Assembly: GCA_029465975.1 (NCBI GenBank) | Contig: CM055760.1 | Location: forward strand, 389,380-453,379 | From: Dallia pectoralis | Lineage: Eukaryota; Chordata; Actinopteri; Esociformes; Umbridae | DNA: 64,000 bases | Direction: 5' to 3' | Shown: piece after piece, positions 1-11,778 of the stretch | Position numbering within the stretch: position 1 is the stretch's first letter | Layout of the letters: the number at the start of each line of letters is the position of its first letter | Translations under genes and position numbers: made by a program | The notes under the pieces: generated by a model | What the model was told of the DNA's origin: nothing | The model's input: only the letters and a program-made list of their open reading frames with translations | The model's database searches: none

Positions 1-2367
1 GTGGAAGTATTAGTAGTCTTTACTAGTAGTGGAAGTATTAGTGTTACGGGTATGTGTGTTCTCTGTTCTCCCTATGTTCCCTCCCCCTTTTGTTCATTAG
101 GATACCGGCAAGCCCCGCCTTGGAGGAGGATCTTATTTAAGCTTTCAGGAAATGATCCCGGAGAGAGAGAGAGAAAGAGGAATGAGGACAGTGGTCCCGA
201 GGCCTTCGTTTGTGACGGTGTGTGTGTGTCATATCCTTCTGTTCCCTACTGGGTTATTTGTCTGTGTGTCCACTTAAACCATACACTATACTGTTACTAC
301 TGGGGAGAAGAAGCAGGTAAGATAACCCGGGTTATACATTGATCCCGTAGGTGATTCCCCTGTTATGTACACTAGTTTAGGGGTGTGTGCCACCTTTTGT
401 ATATTTTATTAGGTAGGATACTCCATTGTTAGGTAGGAACGTTCTTTATTTTGGCACCAGCCGTGGTTCTTCTCCCCTGGCTATGACTACTGGCACTTGT
501 AAACCCAATGTAAACTTGTACAGTTGATGCCGGTGTAACCCAGATTAAAATAGTTGATTCATATTATTTTTAATAAATAGTAATAAAATAATTAGACAAA
601 CTTCATAATATAAGTTTAAAAAGTTCATAAGTTAAAGAGGTTAAATAAGATTTAAATAATCATCCAGGTTATTAGTAATGTAATTGGTTGTCATGTTCAA
701 AACGTTCTAGTGCTTTAAAAGTTGACAATTACTCCAACCAATCGGAAGAGTCGGTTAGGTTTTGCTTTTGGGGAAAGAACGGAGAAAGAAAGAAAACATA
801 TAACCAGATGTAGCAAGTGAGCCAGAACGAGACAAGTAACAAATAGTTATTTGAGTTTTGTTTTCATTTTTTCCAAGTATTATATTATTATTTAAGTAGA
901 TTGTGGTTTATTTCTTTAAGTATGTAATTAGTGTGACCGAGAGCTAGAAAGAACTGGAACAGTTGGACTGTTGGAAGCTAAGTTGAAAGCTAACTACCAG
1001 TACCAGCAAACGGAAGAAAGGAAAGAAGATGGCGAGCCTCCCGTGAGCAGACCCAACAACATGCCTTGGATTAGGGTGAAGTACAAGGACAGCAATTCAT
1101 TTACCCAAGTGGCACGTGGATACTAGCTGGACTTTCAGTTTATGATAGTAGACCAATTAGATTGATTGTATGTTATATAGTTTTTGATTGTATGTTATGG
1201 TATTAACCATGTGTTACATTGTGTTTAATTGTGAATGTTATTGGTGGTTTTGATTTATATTTTGTACGTTACGCCAGATAATGGCGGAAAGGGTGTTAAA
1301 TTAGCCCAAAGTTAGCTAGTAGCTCACTTGCTAAGCAGGCTAATAAGAACCAAGGATTAATCTAGTGTCAACTTAAGTTGAGTAAAGACTTAGAACGCAT
1401 AACTAGCTAAAAAGTTAAATAGAAATTAGTCAGTTGAATAAAATAGCAATTAAAGGACAACTTTGATTTAAACTTATGGGATAATAGTACATTTTGCCAA
1501 TTTAAATAGGTTGAGGTAACGAATAGGGGATTCAGAACTTGAATCTATTATATGTACAGGTATCTGCTTTATTATTTGTATATGTAAATTGTGTGTATTT
1601 GGTAATATTCATTATTTTCTATTGATTCCTACACTTTCATACTCTTTTATATAAAGAAGCCGGTTTAAAGTAAATAAGTATTTCCTAGTCTGGGTGTGTT
1701 TTATTATTTAGTTACAACTGTGCTCCTCAAGAACCTAGAGCCTGGTCCTAACATCTTCCACTACCAGTGGTATGTGCTACACCAGTAAAACGGTATACAT
1801 ACACAAATGTATGTATACTAGTTCGTTATTCCTGTGTCTGTGTCAGTCCTTTCAGGGAGTTACTGCAGAGCATAGTAGTGTGTACGTTACGGTTCAACCA
1901 CCCCATAGACGTGCCACAGAACTGATAACGTAACAATTAGGTTGATAACCTTTAAAGAAAAATACACAAAAGGTTGTATGCATTATTATAAGAAAGAATA
2001 ATACATCTCTTAGATTAAAAATAATTCCATCATAGTCATTTCAACCACATTATCAAAAGCAATGATTTGACTACATTTAAGGAGAACTCTTCCCAACAAA
2101 ATCAGTGAGCACAGAGCATTCACATACTAATTGAAACAATACATTTACAACACTAAGTACCAAACCACATTCAAATAAGGCAATTGGTCTTAAACATCAA
2201 TACATTCAAAAGCCCATTTTCCTACCGGTTGTGTCTCCAGTGTTCTCAAACGATGAGCCGAATATATTTAGTGCATGTTTGATTGCCTATGAAAGAAGCT
2301 TTGAGCCATGCTTTGGCCCAAACATTCACCACCTGCTCTCACAAAGGTGCACCAGTTTAAAAGGTCC
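1..2367. other. Gene-free repeat-like DNA
   Basis: I find no credible coding region here. The longest open frame (1-342, plus) has low-complexity composition and no recognisable motif. The stretch is AT-rich with LTR-like texture (for example around 360-560 and 1,680-1,760), but I cannot pair any two LTRs. A perfect 10-bp inverted repeat, GTATACATAC with a 6-base loop, lies at 1,793-1,818. Confidence 0.5.
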
Positions 2368-2639
2368 CTAAAGAAACACAGCCTCTTCATGGGTTCCACC
2401 TAAGTTGGCATTTTCTCGCCCCCTGCTGGTGGAAGCTGAATGGATGCAAGAAGCTGAATGGATGCATGCGTTTTGTTGTTCACTGTGACTTAACATTACA
2501 CACAGCAAGCATTTAAGCACCAACAGCAGTGCAGAGCCGGAAGGAATTGAAATGACAACTTTACACACAATTTTGATGTTGTCCCACATGGGACTTGACC
2601 CCACAACCAGAATGGTTCGGGATTCGAGATGCTTGGTTT

Positions 2640-3780
2640 AGCCGATTAGCCGATTGCATTCTTGGGAAAATCAAAAATCTGTTCAGTCATATCTGTGCGG
2701 CTCCATTTGCTTCAATATGGCGGACAGTCACATTGTTGGAAAATGACAAACGAGATATCGTTGGAATTGGTATAAGCCAAGGAACATAATGACAAAGAAA
2801 TCAATTTTGAACTATATTTGCAAAAATTATAAGCGTTTTTACCAAACACCTTATACCTTTGGAACACTAGGTGGCGCTGTGTTCAAACTTCTCGGGTACT
2901 TGAAAGCCATGCAAATGATGATTCATACTAAATTTGGTGAAGAAATTTCAAATAGTTTAAAAGATATTGCAAATTATGACAAAATTAAAAATCGCGGACA
3001 CGTGGTACATCCCATCATGGCAAAATCGATATCCACAGATCCGGCATGATGCAAGGAATCCATAGATACCACCATTATGATTTTCTGACAAACTGTTCAA
3101 AAGTTATTGGCCAAAATAGCAATTTTTCATATCTCATGACCCGTAGGTGGCGCTATTCCCAACTTTGGCATGGAACCTCAGAACATGCTTCTGATGAAGT
3201 GTACCAATTTTCGTTTTGATTGATCAAACTTTGGTCGAGATACAGCCTCTTAGCCAATTTTGGGTGGACCTTGTTGAGTCTGCGACACCATAACTTCTTA
3301 ACAATAATGAATAAAAAAAAACTGTTCAGTCATTTCTATGCGGCTCAGTCCGAAGATCATTTGAGCACATGTTTGGACAAAATTTGAAGGAGGAGAAGGA
3401 AAAAAACTGAATACTGTGCTTTTCAAAATGGCCACTACTGTAATGGGTGGGGTCTGAATGTAAGGTATTTGTTGTGATCAGAACGATGGGAGGAATCAAA
3501 TGTACTAAGTTTAATGTCTCTAGATCAAAGGGTTCAAAAGTTATAACCATTTCAATGTTGAATATTTGAACTGGTGGTGGCGCTATAGAGTTGGTCCTGG
3601 AGACTCCAAATTTGGTCCAATTGCTATTCATGACCATCACTAGAAGTGTGCCAAATCTCATAATTTTCCTATGTATGGTTCATAGGGCTGCCATAAACTT
3701 CCACCGGGAATAATAATAATAATAAAACTAACGGATACAATAGGTGCCTCAGCCCCTTCGCCTTGGCCCCTAATAACATG
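2640..3780. repeat. Decayed interspersed repeat with internal direct repeats
   Basis: The motif GTGGCGCT recurs at about 2,870, 3,146 and 3,577, and a longer motif (CTGTTCAGTCAT followed by TGCGGCTC) occurs near 2,681 and again near 3,325. The block ends in an (AAT)n run at about 3,710-3,725, followed by a fish-repeat-like tail. This looks like a non-autonomous repeat built from related units. I cannot assign a family. The short open frames inside it are not convincing genes. Confidence 0.45.
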
Positions 3781-3967
3781 ATATTATACTTTGTTGTATG
3801 TAAAATCTTGGTTTTAATTTTTTTAAAGGTGGGTAATATTCATGAGACAACAATTGGAGGAAACACTTTTCTCAAAGCCAAGTCTTATTTTCAGTTTCAA
3901 GCACACAATCAATGAATGCTGATGTTTGAAATAAAAGGTAATTCATACTCTTTGGTTTGCACTGCAG

Positions 3968-4680
3968 ATGACACAGATGGAACTGCAGTCCTTGTATGTG
4001 AAGGACAAGGTTTTGGGCCACAACCAACTACAGCACCTTCGCCTCTACCATGCCACAGAGATGGTGGCAGATGTAAAAGTACATCCTTCCTAATTCTGTC
4101 ATTAGAATATTATATTTTTTTACCAACATTTAATAATATAGAATTCAATCTTTTGGATGTCTAAGATTATAAGGACAGTCTTTATATCTGACATACCTTG
4201 TGGATATACGCCCTAACTTCTTTATCTTACTGATTAATGTGTTCATTTCACACAAAAAAATATTTGGACAGGTTGAACAAAAAAACCAGGAGTGCATGTC
4301 CAGCAACATCCATGTCTGCGTCTTCCAGGAAGGTTCAGAGGACCAACAGTATGTCACAATTGGTCAAAGACAAGACAACAACTCTAAAGGCTTTAACAGA
4401 AATATGTGACAATCACATTGTCTACAATATTCTGAAGAAAAAACTATTTTTGGTACTATTTTATGATGTGCTTACATTGTTTTACATTAACAGTGTCTTA
4501 TTACATAAAGTATGTGCTGATGTTATTTCAGATTATTGCATCCTGAGGTCACCACACACAAGTGGATTGAGTGTGACAGCTGCAAAGGTTGGCTGCACAT
4601 GGAATGTGCCTGTATACAGCCAGCTGAAATAAAACACACCTCAGTATTTCATTGTGGCTTTCTTTGTTACAAAGAAAAAC
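3968..4680 (+). pseudogene. PHD-finger gene fragment (three exon-like blocks)
   Basis: Three blocks look like exons. Block 1 (3,968-4,072, 105 bp, phase 0) lies between an AG acceptor and a GT donor and encodes a helical segment with LQSLYVKDKVLGHNQ. Block 2 (4,272 to about 4,404) can be read as a segment with CVFQEGSEDQQYVTIG. Block 3 (about 4,531-4,680) encodes HKWIECDSCKGWLHMEC followed by FHCGFLC, the second half of a PHD-type zinc finger; the first Cys pair is absent. PHD fingers usually bind histone H3 tails in the nucleus. The gene converges on the minus-strand transposase that ends near 5.54 kb, so it may be an accessory gene of that CACTA-like element. I see no clear start or 3' end. 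The PHD call is fairly secure, the exon joining less so. Confidence 0.45.
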
Positions 4681-5144
4681 TCAATGTTTTAGAAGGTCTG
4701 GGAGATAGTCAACCAATGCAATTTAATATGAGACTGACATGTTTTTTTCAAGTGTCTACTTGTTTTCAAGCTTGCATTAGATACCAGTAGTTACCCCCAC
4801 AACAAAATCCAAAAGCTGCTGACATATTTTACGTATTGATAAAGAAGCATTTGATTATTGTTTCAATTTATCAAGAACAAGTTAAATGTGATGCTTTCGT
4901 AAAAGACCAATTGAGAGGGGTGAAAATGTGGAGCAAAATTCCTCAAAAATATATACACACAAAAGGTTTGATGTGATGGACAATACGGTAAAATGGTATC
5001 TTGATTAAGGCTGCAACAAACAGCAATAATTGATTTTCTGGCTGCACCGGGTTTAGATGAGTAAGTTAATATTGAGGTGTAAATGTAAGCAGTTTTTTGT
5101 TTTCCACAGACTTCGTGGAATAATAAGAGAAAAAGTAGTTCAGG

Positions 5145-5440
5145 CCTTCACTCTCAGAAAAAAAAGTACAAAACAGTACGTTTAAGGAACAAATCTTGTC
5201 ACTGGGGTGGTACTCTCAAAGGTACATTGTTCTACCTTGATCAAGAGGTTGAACCTCAGTTATTTGTACCTTCTAAAGGGTCAATATTATACCTTTGAGA
5301 ATCAAATGTGTACCTTAAAAAAGGTACAACAAAGTACCTTTGGAAAAGGTACAACTTTGTCGCATTAAGGTACCGCCCCAGTGACAAAGCCATTTTGTAC
5401 CTTTAGGTGGCAAAAAAGTTCCTTTTTATTCCTGAAGTAA
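5145..5440. repeat. MITE-like element with inverted ends
   Basis: The left part contains AAATCTTGTCACTGGGG..GGTAC and the right part GTACCGCCCCAGTGACAAAG, an inverted pair about 150 bp apart. Several GGTAC-centred short repeats lie between them. No coding potential. It sits between the PHD-finger gene and the 3' end of the transposase. It resembles short non-autonomous fish DNA transposons, but the exact family and ends are not resolved. Confidence 0.5.
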
Positions 5441-8194
5441 GAGAAGAAAAGGCTAACAACAAAATACTGAATTCCCTAGTTATCACAAACATACAATGTA
5501 ACGTACTAAAACAAAATTCAACAACCTTTTAGGATGTCATGTCCAAAGACAATTTATTGACAAACTGACAATTTCATAAATGCCGCTTACTCTCAGTTTA
5601 TCATCGTCACAGTATGTGTCCAAAGCATGAAAATGAATCACCTTTAAAGTGTCAAGGACAGCAGTCCTGTTCATATTTTAACAAGTAGGCATAATAGTGA
5701 TGACAGAAAGTAAGAGGAATTAACAGTTTTCCACATAATGCCCAATCTGTGTGTATCTTCAGAATATATTTGACTTGAAAAAACAAGTATTTTTTCACAG
5801 TGCATATGACCCACAACAAAGACATCTCCCACACAGTATTTAACATTGTTAATCACAACCTTTGTTATGCGGTTGAGTGTTATGTCCTGGAAATTCACAT
5901 GTTTGTACCGCTCACTAACAGTTATAGAATGCCTAAGAGCTGGAGGAAGAGACTGTAACAATGTGTTAACACTGCCTCCTATAACCCTCTCATCCAAAAT
6001 CATATTAGTTTAGGAAAATTCCCAACACTGTCTAAATTGATGGCGGCTGCTTAAAGTTGATGTAACATTGACAAAGTTCCTTGAGGAACTAGCTACCTGT
6101 TTGAAATACTGATGTTTCCCCTCAAATCTCATGCACCATAAAGACCGCAAAGGACCGTAGGACAACATTAGATGACAATATTGACATTTTGGAGTTAAGC
6201 CAGACAAAAACTCAGAAACTAATTGGTCAAGAAGGGAAAGAGAATCTCTTTGAACAACTGGTGCCATTACAATGTCGGCAATTTCACGACACAATAAATA
6301 GATCTGCCAATAACTGCAGTCTTTAGGTACCCTGTGTGCCATCAAGAAAGGAAGTAGGTGGAATAAACACCACTTCTGTGAAGCAGATCAAACAACACTT
6401 GAGCCATGTAAAATATTTTCTGAGAAAGGCACAGGCTTATTTGTCCTATCATTTTGTCCAATGGACATTTTTCTTAGTTCCTCATTTAGTTCTTGAATGG
6501 TTATATGTTTTTCGTGATGAGCCTTACATACAACAAGCCTCAATAACAACGGTGCTACGCCCTCCAAGAGATCATGCATGACATCTGGAGGAAGAGATTT
6601 TGTGACGTCAAAGTAATCTAACTCGTCAAATACACATCCACCACGAACCCCAAACAATCCTTTGTTTTCTGGATTTTGTTTTACACATTCTATATAGCAT
6701 CTGTGTACATCAGCATTTCTTATAACAAAATCTGATTCACTGAAGTTCTTTTTCATGTCAGAATGAGTAGCCATGCAGTATCTACAGATTCGACCAGAAC
6801 CAAAAGACATAGTAAATCCACCTATCATGTGAGATGACAGATTGTCTCCCAATATTGCAGCTACAGCTGCATATACATGCTTCTCAATGCCATTCACAGT
6901 GATAGTAAGTCCCTCTGATGACAGTTTCTTAAGTTCATCTAGCAATTGTTTCAAAATTACATCTAAACCAAACTTTTTTTACATGATTATAACGGACAAG
7001 CAAAGCTAGATGGATATGTTTTAGCTGTGAGAAATACTTTGAACCTACGTTTCCAACAGTGTAGTAAAATGCACAAAGTGTGTGCTTGTTGCGTTTAGAA
7101 CCCAGCGGATTACACTTCAAATTCATCCTCGTATAGGTATAACCTTAGAGCATTTGGATTATCTGCAAACAGGTCCCTGAAATATAACCCGTCTCTTTGA
7201 TCGGTTAAACATGTACGTCTCGTTTCTCGTTTCGCTCTCTCTGCATAGAATCCCAAACATCTTCACGAGACCAGTACTTCTGAAGAACATCACAAATGGG
7301 TACATAAGAGTAACTTCCAACTTTACGACCACTTGGGTCTCTCAGTGCGTAGTCAACAAGTTCAGTCATTTTAAGGTTGGATTTGCAGTCGTTTTTCAAC
7401 ATATACGGAGACCTAACAAGTTTCCATGCTTCTGTAAAAAAGTCAGAGCTTTGCAGAATTTCTAAGAAGTTCAGAACAAGATTCCACATTGAAACCATTT
7501 TTTCAAGATGGTATTTTAGAAATGCATCATAGTTTGCTTTAAAGAAGTCAAACAAAAAATGTACTTCATCCAGTATTACTTGTTGAACAGTCTAAGGAAG
7601 GTGGTTTTTCTCCCTTGATTTCAGAATAAAGCCAAAAAGATTCTCTCTAAACTGCACTAACAGTTTATTCATATCAGGTGGTTCAGGAGGATTGTCAGAA
7701 TCATTGGGCCTCTGCTCCTCCTCCCCCACTACTGTTTCCTGGATATCATGAGCAGTGGCTCGTCTGGCTAGAATATCTTTATGCTTCCTGTAAACATGTT
7801 GTCGGAAGGACTCATATTTAGAAAATTGATTGACAGTTGTTAAAGGGCAACTTCACCGATTTTGCATTTAGCTTTGTATCGGTAGACAAATGGTAGTATT
7901 TTCCAATGACCTTACTCCCACCTCTCAACTCCATCTGATAAGAGAGATATCTTGATTTTAAGTCAGGAAAAAATCCTCCAATGACGTAAAATGACGATTT
8001 TTACGTTATTGGAGGATTTTTTAAAAGAGGCTATAAAGTACAGACAGAAGTAGATGCTACTTCCGCATTTTTTTCAACCCGCCCATATGGGGTGGGGCCT
8101 CGTCACAGATTCTCAAGACAGTGTCAGCCATCTTGTAGCTAAGCTAACCCGATCTTGCTTGTTGTGGAGAAATGCGAGTTTTAGACTAAACACT

Positions 8195-9031
8195 ATGGCA
8201 GAATGTAATTTTGAAGACGAAATGGAAGGAAGGGATTTTGAAGATCTGTTGCGCGACTCCGATGTTCGTGGATGCCTGTACGAGCCGCAATACAGCAAAA
8301 AACTGTTGCGGTTGATGGAGGAACAAGAGGCTACTGCTGCAGAGGAGCGAAGCTTGCCTGGCGGTCATGAGGAAGAGCCCGTACAGAGTCGAGCTGGGGC
8401 AGACTGGTGGTGCCAGTGCTCTCGCTGTGCGCCTATGGACACAGATAGAGTCCCGCTGCTGTTGAGAATTTCAGCGATGCCATTTTCTTCTTGAAGAAAT
8501 AACTGAATCTGCATTAGAAACGGCACCGCCAGCATGCGTAATAGAGTACCCCAGCTTTGATCCACATGAGTTTTGGAAACTTATTTCAGGATTCCGAAGG
8601 TCAATTGGAAACGCCAGCCAAAGCCCGCAGGGACAAACGGACGTTTCAGTATAAGTGACTATTTTTTTGTTGTTCACGTCAGTTAGCTGAGCTATCGGTT
8701 ATATTTACATATATGCTAGCTAGCCTAATGGTAAATGGTAAATGCTGCGCTTTTATATAGCGCTTTTATCCAAAGCGCTTTACAGATCCTGCGTCATGTA
8801 GGTGCAAATAGCTTGCGTTGCTAACGTTATGCTTATTGTTTTCAGATAATATCGCCTAACAGCCTACCATCATTTCGTGGAATGGGTCCTGCAAGGAGAG
8901 AGACTGGGGAAAGGCTATATCGTCATGTTTCGCCTGCATGTGTTGTTCAGGACATCAGACAGAGACTTCCAGCTCCTGACGGACAATACTGTGGCTATCA
9001 AGAAACTGCTGAAGCTCTGGAAGAGCTATGA
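8195..9031 (+). pseudogene. P2X7-like zinc-binding domain gene carried by the Kolobok-like element
   Basis: An ATG at 8,195 opens a frame running through GCLYEPQYSKKLLRLME and DWWCQCSRCAPMDTD, which resembles the cytoplasmic Cys-rich 'ballast' domain of P2X7 receptors that also occurs alone in many fish element-encoded proteins. A frameshift near 8,448 breaks it; the other frame continues with SRCC, CHFLLEEI and IEYPSFDPHEF. A second exon (8,847-9,031) after a TTTTCAG acceptor reads VSPACVVQDIRQRLPAPDG..YCGY and ends at TGA. No channel part is present, so it is not a receptor gene. The biochemical role in elements is unknown to me. A short LINE/SINE-tail-like repeat (about 8,728-8,800) lies in its intron. 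Confidence 0.6.
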
Positions 9032-9439
9032 GTGTGAAATTGTTTATATTATGTTTAAAAACAATAAAAGTTCAAACTCATCTTGGTTGTGGTTAGTGTT
9101 GTAGTCCTTTTAGTGTTGCTCTATTAAATTATATATTTGCCTAGAGTAATATTGACTGTAATTGTAGGAAAGCACTTCATATAAGGAGCTACTCTGTTTC
9201 CATGGTCCTGTCTTGCATAGTTTTTTTTTAAATGCCAGTCTAAATTGTGTAATATACATAACATTTCCCTTTTAAACACAAATAAATTCACACAAGGGAA
9301 ATAATCCAGTTAGTGTGTACAGTAAGTAGTTACAGCTAAATCACATTGAGAGTAACCAGCCTCCACAAGTCTATAATGTATTACTTTGATTTAAAAAAGA
9401 GTACAGGGAAATATGAAGAAATATATATACTTTTATTAA

Positions 9440-9595
9440 TTACAAATATTCTCGGAACTTGGGGTGGTTGATAGCCCACAGCCACTGTTTGCACCGCTCT
9501 AAATGTTCAACGGGAAAATGATGGAAACGAACTACATGTCCTTTCCTTGTGTTGGATGTACATCCCGGTACAACGCAAGGCTAGTATTTAAGTTA
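9440..9595 (-). pseudogene. THAP zinc-finger fragment of the Kolobok-like element
   Basis: Minus-strand reading gives CVVPGCTSNTRKG, then VRFHHFP, then a Trp and AINHPKF before a TAA at 9,440-9,442. This is the C2CH THAP fold signature: C-x-x-x-x-C at the start, then FxxFP, a Trp and a basic loop. THAP domains bind DNA and form the N-terminus of Kolobok and P-element-type transposases. Only the domain survives; no catalytic region follows. It lies 3' to 3' with the P2X7-like gene. There is no other gene in the remaining interval up to 9,901. Confidence 0.6.
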
Positions 9596-10035
9596 CTTTA
9601 TCAAGAAACTCGTCACGGAGACTCATGTTAACCGGTGTCTTCTGTTTTCCAGTCAATTAGTAGCTAGCCTTCCCTTCTGCCTGCCCTCTCGAGCCGGTAG
9701 GCGTGGCTTGGGAGTGGACTCATAGAGCAGCGAAACAAGTGCATTCCGGGATTTGGTGTATTTCATCCACATGAGCCAAAAACACATTTTAATCTTTTTC
9801 TCAGCCTAGAAGGCACCAATTCCGAAAAATCGTTCACATTTCTACTACATAAGTGACCACGATAAGTGAGAAAAAATATTTTTTTTCGGTGAAGTGGCCC
9901 TTTAAGGCCACACGATATTGCAAAATTTGTCTCATGAGTGTGGACAAGTCCAATGTGCTAGAGTAACTTCACCAGTGTGAAGGCTCTTCGAGAGCATTTT
10001 GGACAGCTGAATGGTGAAGCCATTGCTGTTGTTGA

Positions 10036-11264
10036 TTAAGCTAAAATGTTAATAACCCTGGTCACACTAACAGGTAAAGGCTTGTCACCAACCTCGGATA
10101 TTTTTAGAACATATCGCTGAATGAAAATCAGGGTGTTCTTCAGGCAAGATGGATATACCACATTGTAGATGAAGTGAGCACAAAAAGCAGCAATAACACC
10201 TTCATCCAAACCAAGGGACCCTTCGAGTGAGCACAGTCCTCCAGTCAGTGACATCGTGGAGTTGTACAGTAGGATCTGATGACAGTGGCTGATCCTGCAA
10301 GACATATCAGATCATAAAGTAGTACTCAGTAAATAGCAGAAATCTACCACAAACATTCATAAAAACTGTTCAAAATGTATATATATTTATAAACGCACCC
10401 AAAAAATCTCTGGTAAGTTAAGACCTTAACCGTAAGTTAAGACCTTAAATGGGACCATTGAATCAGAGATCTTTCTTACTGTGCATGCATCTTTTGGCCA
10501 TATTTAGCTTTGCGATACCCCACAGCAAGGCCCAGTATTGATAGCTAGAGGCTTTTCAAGGGACCTGTTGCATATAATTCTCCCAGTCATTTTGTAAAGT
10601 GATGTATACGAAAATTGCACACCTCCCCAAGCATGACGAGAATGTCATTTCTTTCCTTGAACAGGATTGGCAACAGCAGGATTTCAGCTCTGAAATCAAT
10701 CCCTGAAAAATAAGTACATAAATAAAGTGTATTGCGTAAATGTAGTGTATTTTGGTTAGTAAGGCCTTATCTTGCCTGAAGACAAATAGAAAATAAATTC
10801 TGCTTAAATGGCTCCAGAACACTAGGGGTGACCATGGCTGATAAGCGAGTCACTTACCAGCGACATCTTCGCTGAGGGCAGCCTCTCTTTCCTCCAAAGC
10901 CAAATCTGCGTGGGGAGACTTCCTCAAATCTTCGGCAGATAATCATTTCATCATGAAGCCGGCCCATTTCCAGAAATGCAAAACAGCACAAACGACAAAC
11001 AGGAAATATGTCACAACACTATCATAGGATTTTATATTTATATTTCAAAGATATCCTTTAAGAATTTAATATGAAAACCAACAAAAATGTAGACAAACCC
11101 AGCTTGGACTTTTAAGAAATGGATATTTGTTAATGGCTTCTTCGACAGTCATCCCATTGGCAATTTCTCGCCTTCTCCAAGCGAATGTCCTCATCCGTTC
11201 TTCAACTATTTGGGCATCTGGCTGTGTCTTCGGTACTGGTCCTGCAGGACTTTCACATGGCTCG
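10036..11264 (-). pseudogene. SAM-domain (SAMD3-like) partner gene of the CACTA-like element, C-terminal exons
   Basis: Four exon-like blocks in order: 11,264-11,099 (contains RMRTFAWRRREIANGMTVEE then INKYPFLKSP), about 10,942-10,858 (ADLALEEREAALSEDV), 10,702-10,623 (GIDFRAEILLLPILFKERND) and 10,294-10,036 (FCAHFIYNVVYPSCLKN then FIQRYVL). Acceptors end in AG and donors begin with GT, and the split codon between blocks 2 and 3 joins cleanly as Gly. This matches the C-terminal part of the multicopy fish proteins annotated 'sterile alpha motif domain-containing protein 3-like'. Its function in elements is not known. The N-terminal exons are 49 kb away at 59,990-61,297, separated by the BEL/Pao insertion and all that lies within it. 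Confidence 0.6.
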
Positions 11265-11399
11265 CTATTGAGGTATCATTATAGCTGTCCCAGGTGTGTC
11301 ATAAACACACCGTAAGGCTAGCGTACCTTTGGATTAATTCGTTCTGTTAATTTAGTGAAACATATTTCTTTATACCTCTTTTTTCTTGTTCATTGAAGT

Positions 11400-11774
11400 T
11401 CAACCAAGCCAGTCAATCTATTGTCTATGTGTATCTCTCAGTCTTTTGTCTGTGTATGGCCCATTCAACCATTGACGTCATAAGCCCAGTGAGGTGTGAT
11501 CGCCGTCTGGGTACCGCAATTAGCCTCTCTTGGGTACCAATGCCCAGCAGCATGGGTTTTTGGCGACAGGAAGGCAGTTTAGGTTTCAAAATGTCAATCG
11601 TAGTTTTATATAGTGTTCGGTTTGTGATTTTACAATTCTGAAGGCGAGAGAAGGTAAAATGCACTTATTTAGGAAAAGTTATGGAAGGACGAGGCTGTAG
11701 CTTTTCAACATTATATATTTATTTTAATTACTAACCGCTGTGCCCGCAGGCGCGGGCTGTTGGCGCTCCTAGTG
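11400..11774. mobile_element. Partial TTAA element with a CACTAG end (here called F)
   Basis: Read on the minus strand, TTAA at 11,778-11,775 is followed by CACTAGGAGCGCC, almost the same end as elements E and C (CACTAGAAGCGC). A subterminal hyphenated palindrome, GCCCGC GCCT GCGGGC, sits where E and C have GGGTCA..TGACCC. It interrupts the BEL/Pao integrase just after the second catalytic Asp. I could not find the matching left end or the rest of the BEL element, so this junction may be a deletion. No coding potential. Confidence 0.45.
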
Positions 11775-11778
11775 TTAA

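Larger units (their letters stand above)
7844..9901. mobile_element. Kolobok-like DNA transposon (TTAA target, AGGG ends)
   Basis: The ends are AGGGCAACTTCACCGA on the left and the inverse of AGGGCCACTTCACCGA on the right (15 of 16 match), flanked by TTAA at 7,840-7,843 and 9,902-9,905. Removing the element plus one TTAA rejoins the zinc-finger reading of the surrounding transposase (CGLNNC..F then KYESFRQH), which proves it is an insertion. It carries a P2X7-like gene on the plus strand and a THAP domain on the minus strand, facing each other. TTAA targets together with a THAP domain point to the Kolobok superfamily. At 2,058 bp it is too short for a full transposase, so it is probably a deleted derivative. 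Confidence 0.75.
5541..10023 (-). pseudogene. CACTA-like (EnSpm-type) transposase, copy 1, split by a Kolobok-like insertion
   Basis: The reading starts with an ATG at 10,023 and a C2H2-like segment (FSCPKCSRRAFTLVKLL), is cut at CGLNNC by the insertion 7,844-9,901, and resumes at 7,839 with SFRQHVYRKHKDI. Further downstream are ICRYCMATHSDM and LPPDVMHDLLEG, then SLWCMRFEGKHQYFK, all typical of the transposase found with C2H2 fingers in fish CACTA-like elements. Reading continues to about 5,541, close to an AATAAA. Stops (one after KSREKNHLP, another near 10.0 kb) and several frameshifts make it a pseudogene. It begins 12 bases after the stop of the SAM-like gene upstream. The family would cut and paste DNA in the nucleus. 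I did not find the element's terminal repeats. Confidence 0.75.

Noticed and set aside
1..342. Open frame of 113 codons at the window start
   Set aside because: Low-complexity composition, no motif, no upstream context; likely chance.
5652..5846. Separate small gene at the transposase 3' end
   Set aside because: It is the frameshifted continuation of the transposase C-terminus.
8054..8194. Extending the P2X7-like frame upstream of its ATG at 8,195
   Set aside because: The extra residues show no family similarity and the ATG at 8,195 begins the conserved acidic segment.
8195..9031. A P2X7 receptor gene
   Set aside because: Only the Cys-rich cytoplasmic domain is present, inside a TTAA element; no transmembrane or ligand-binding part.
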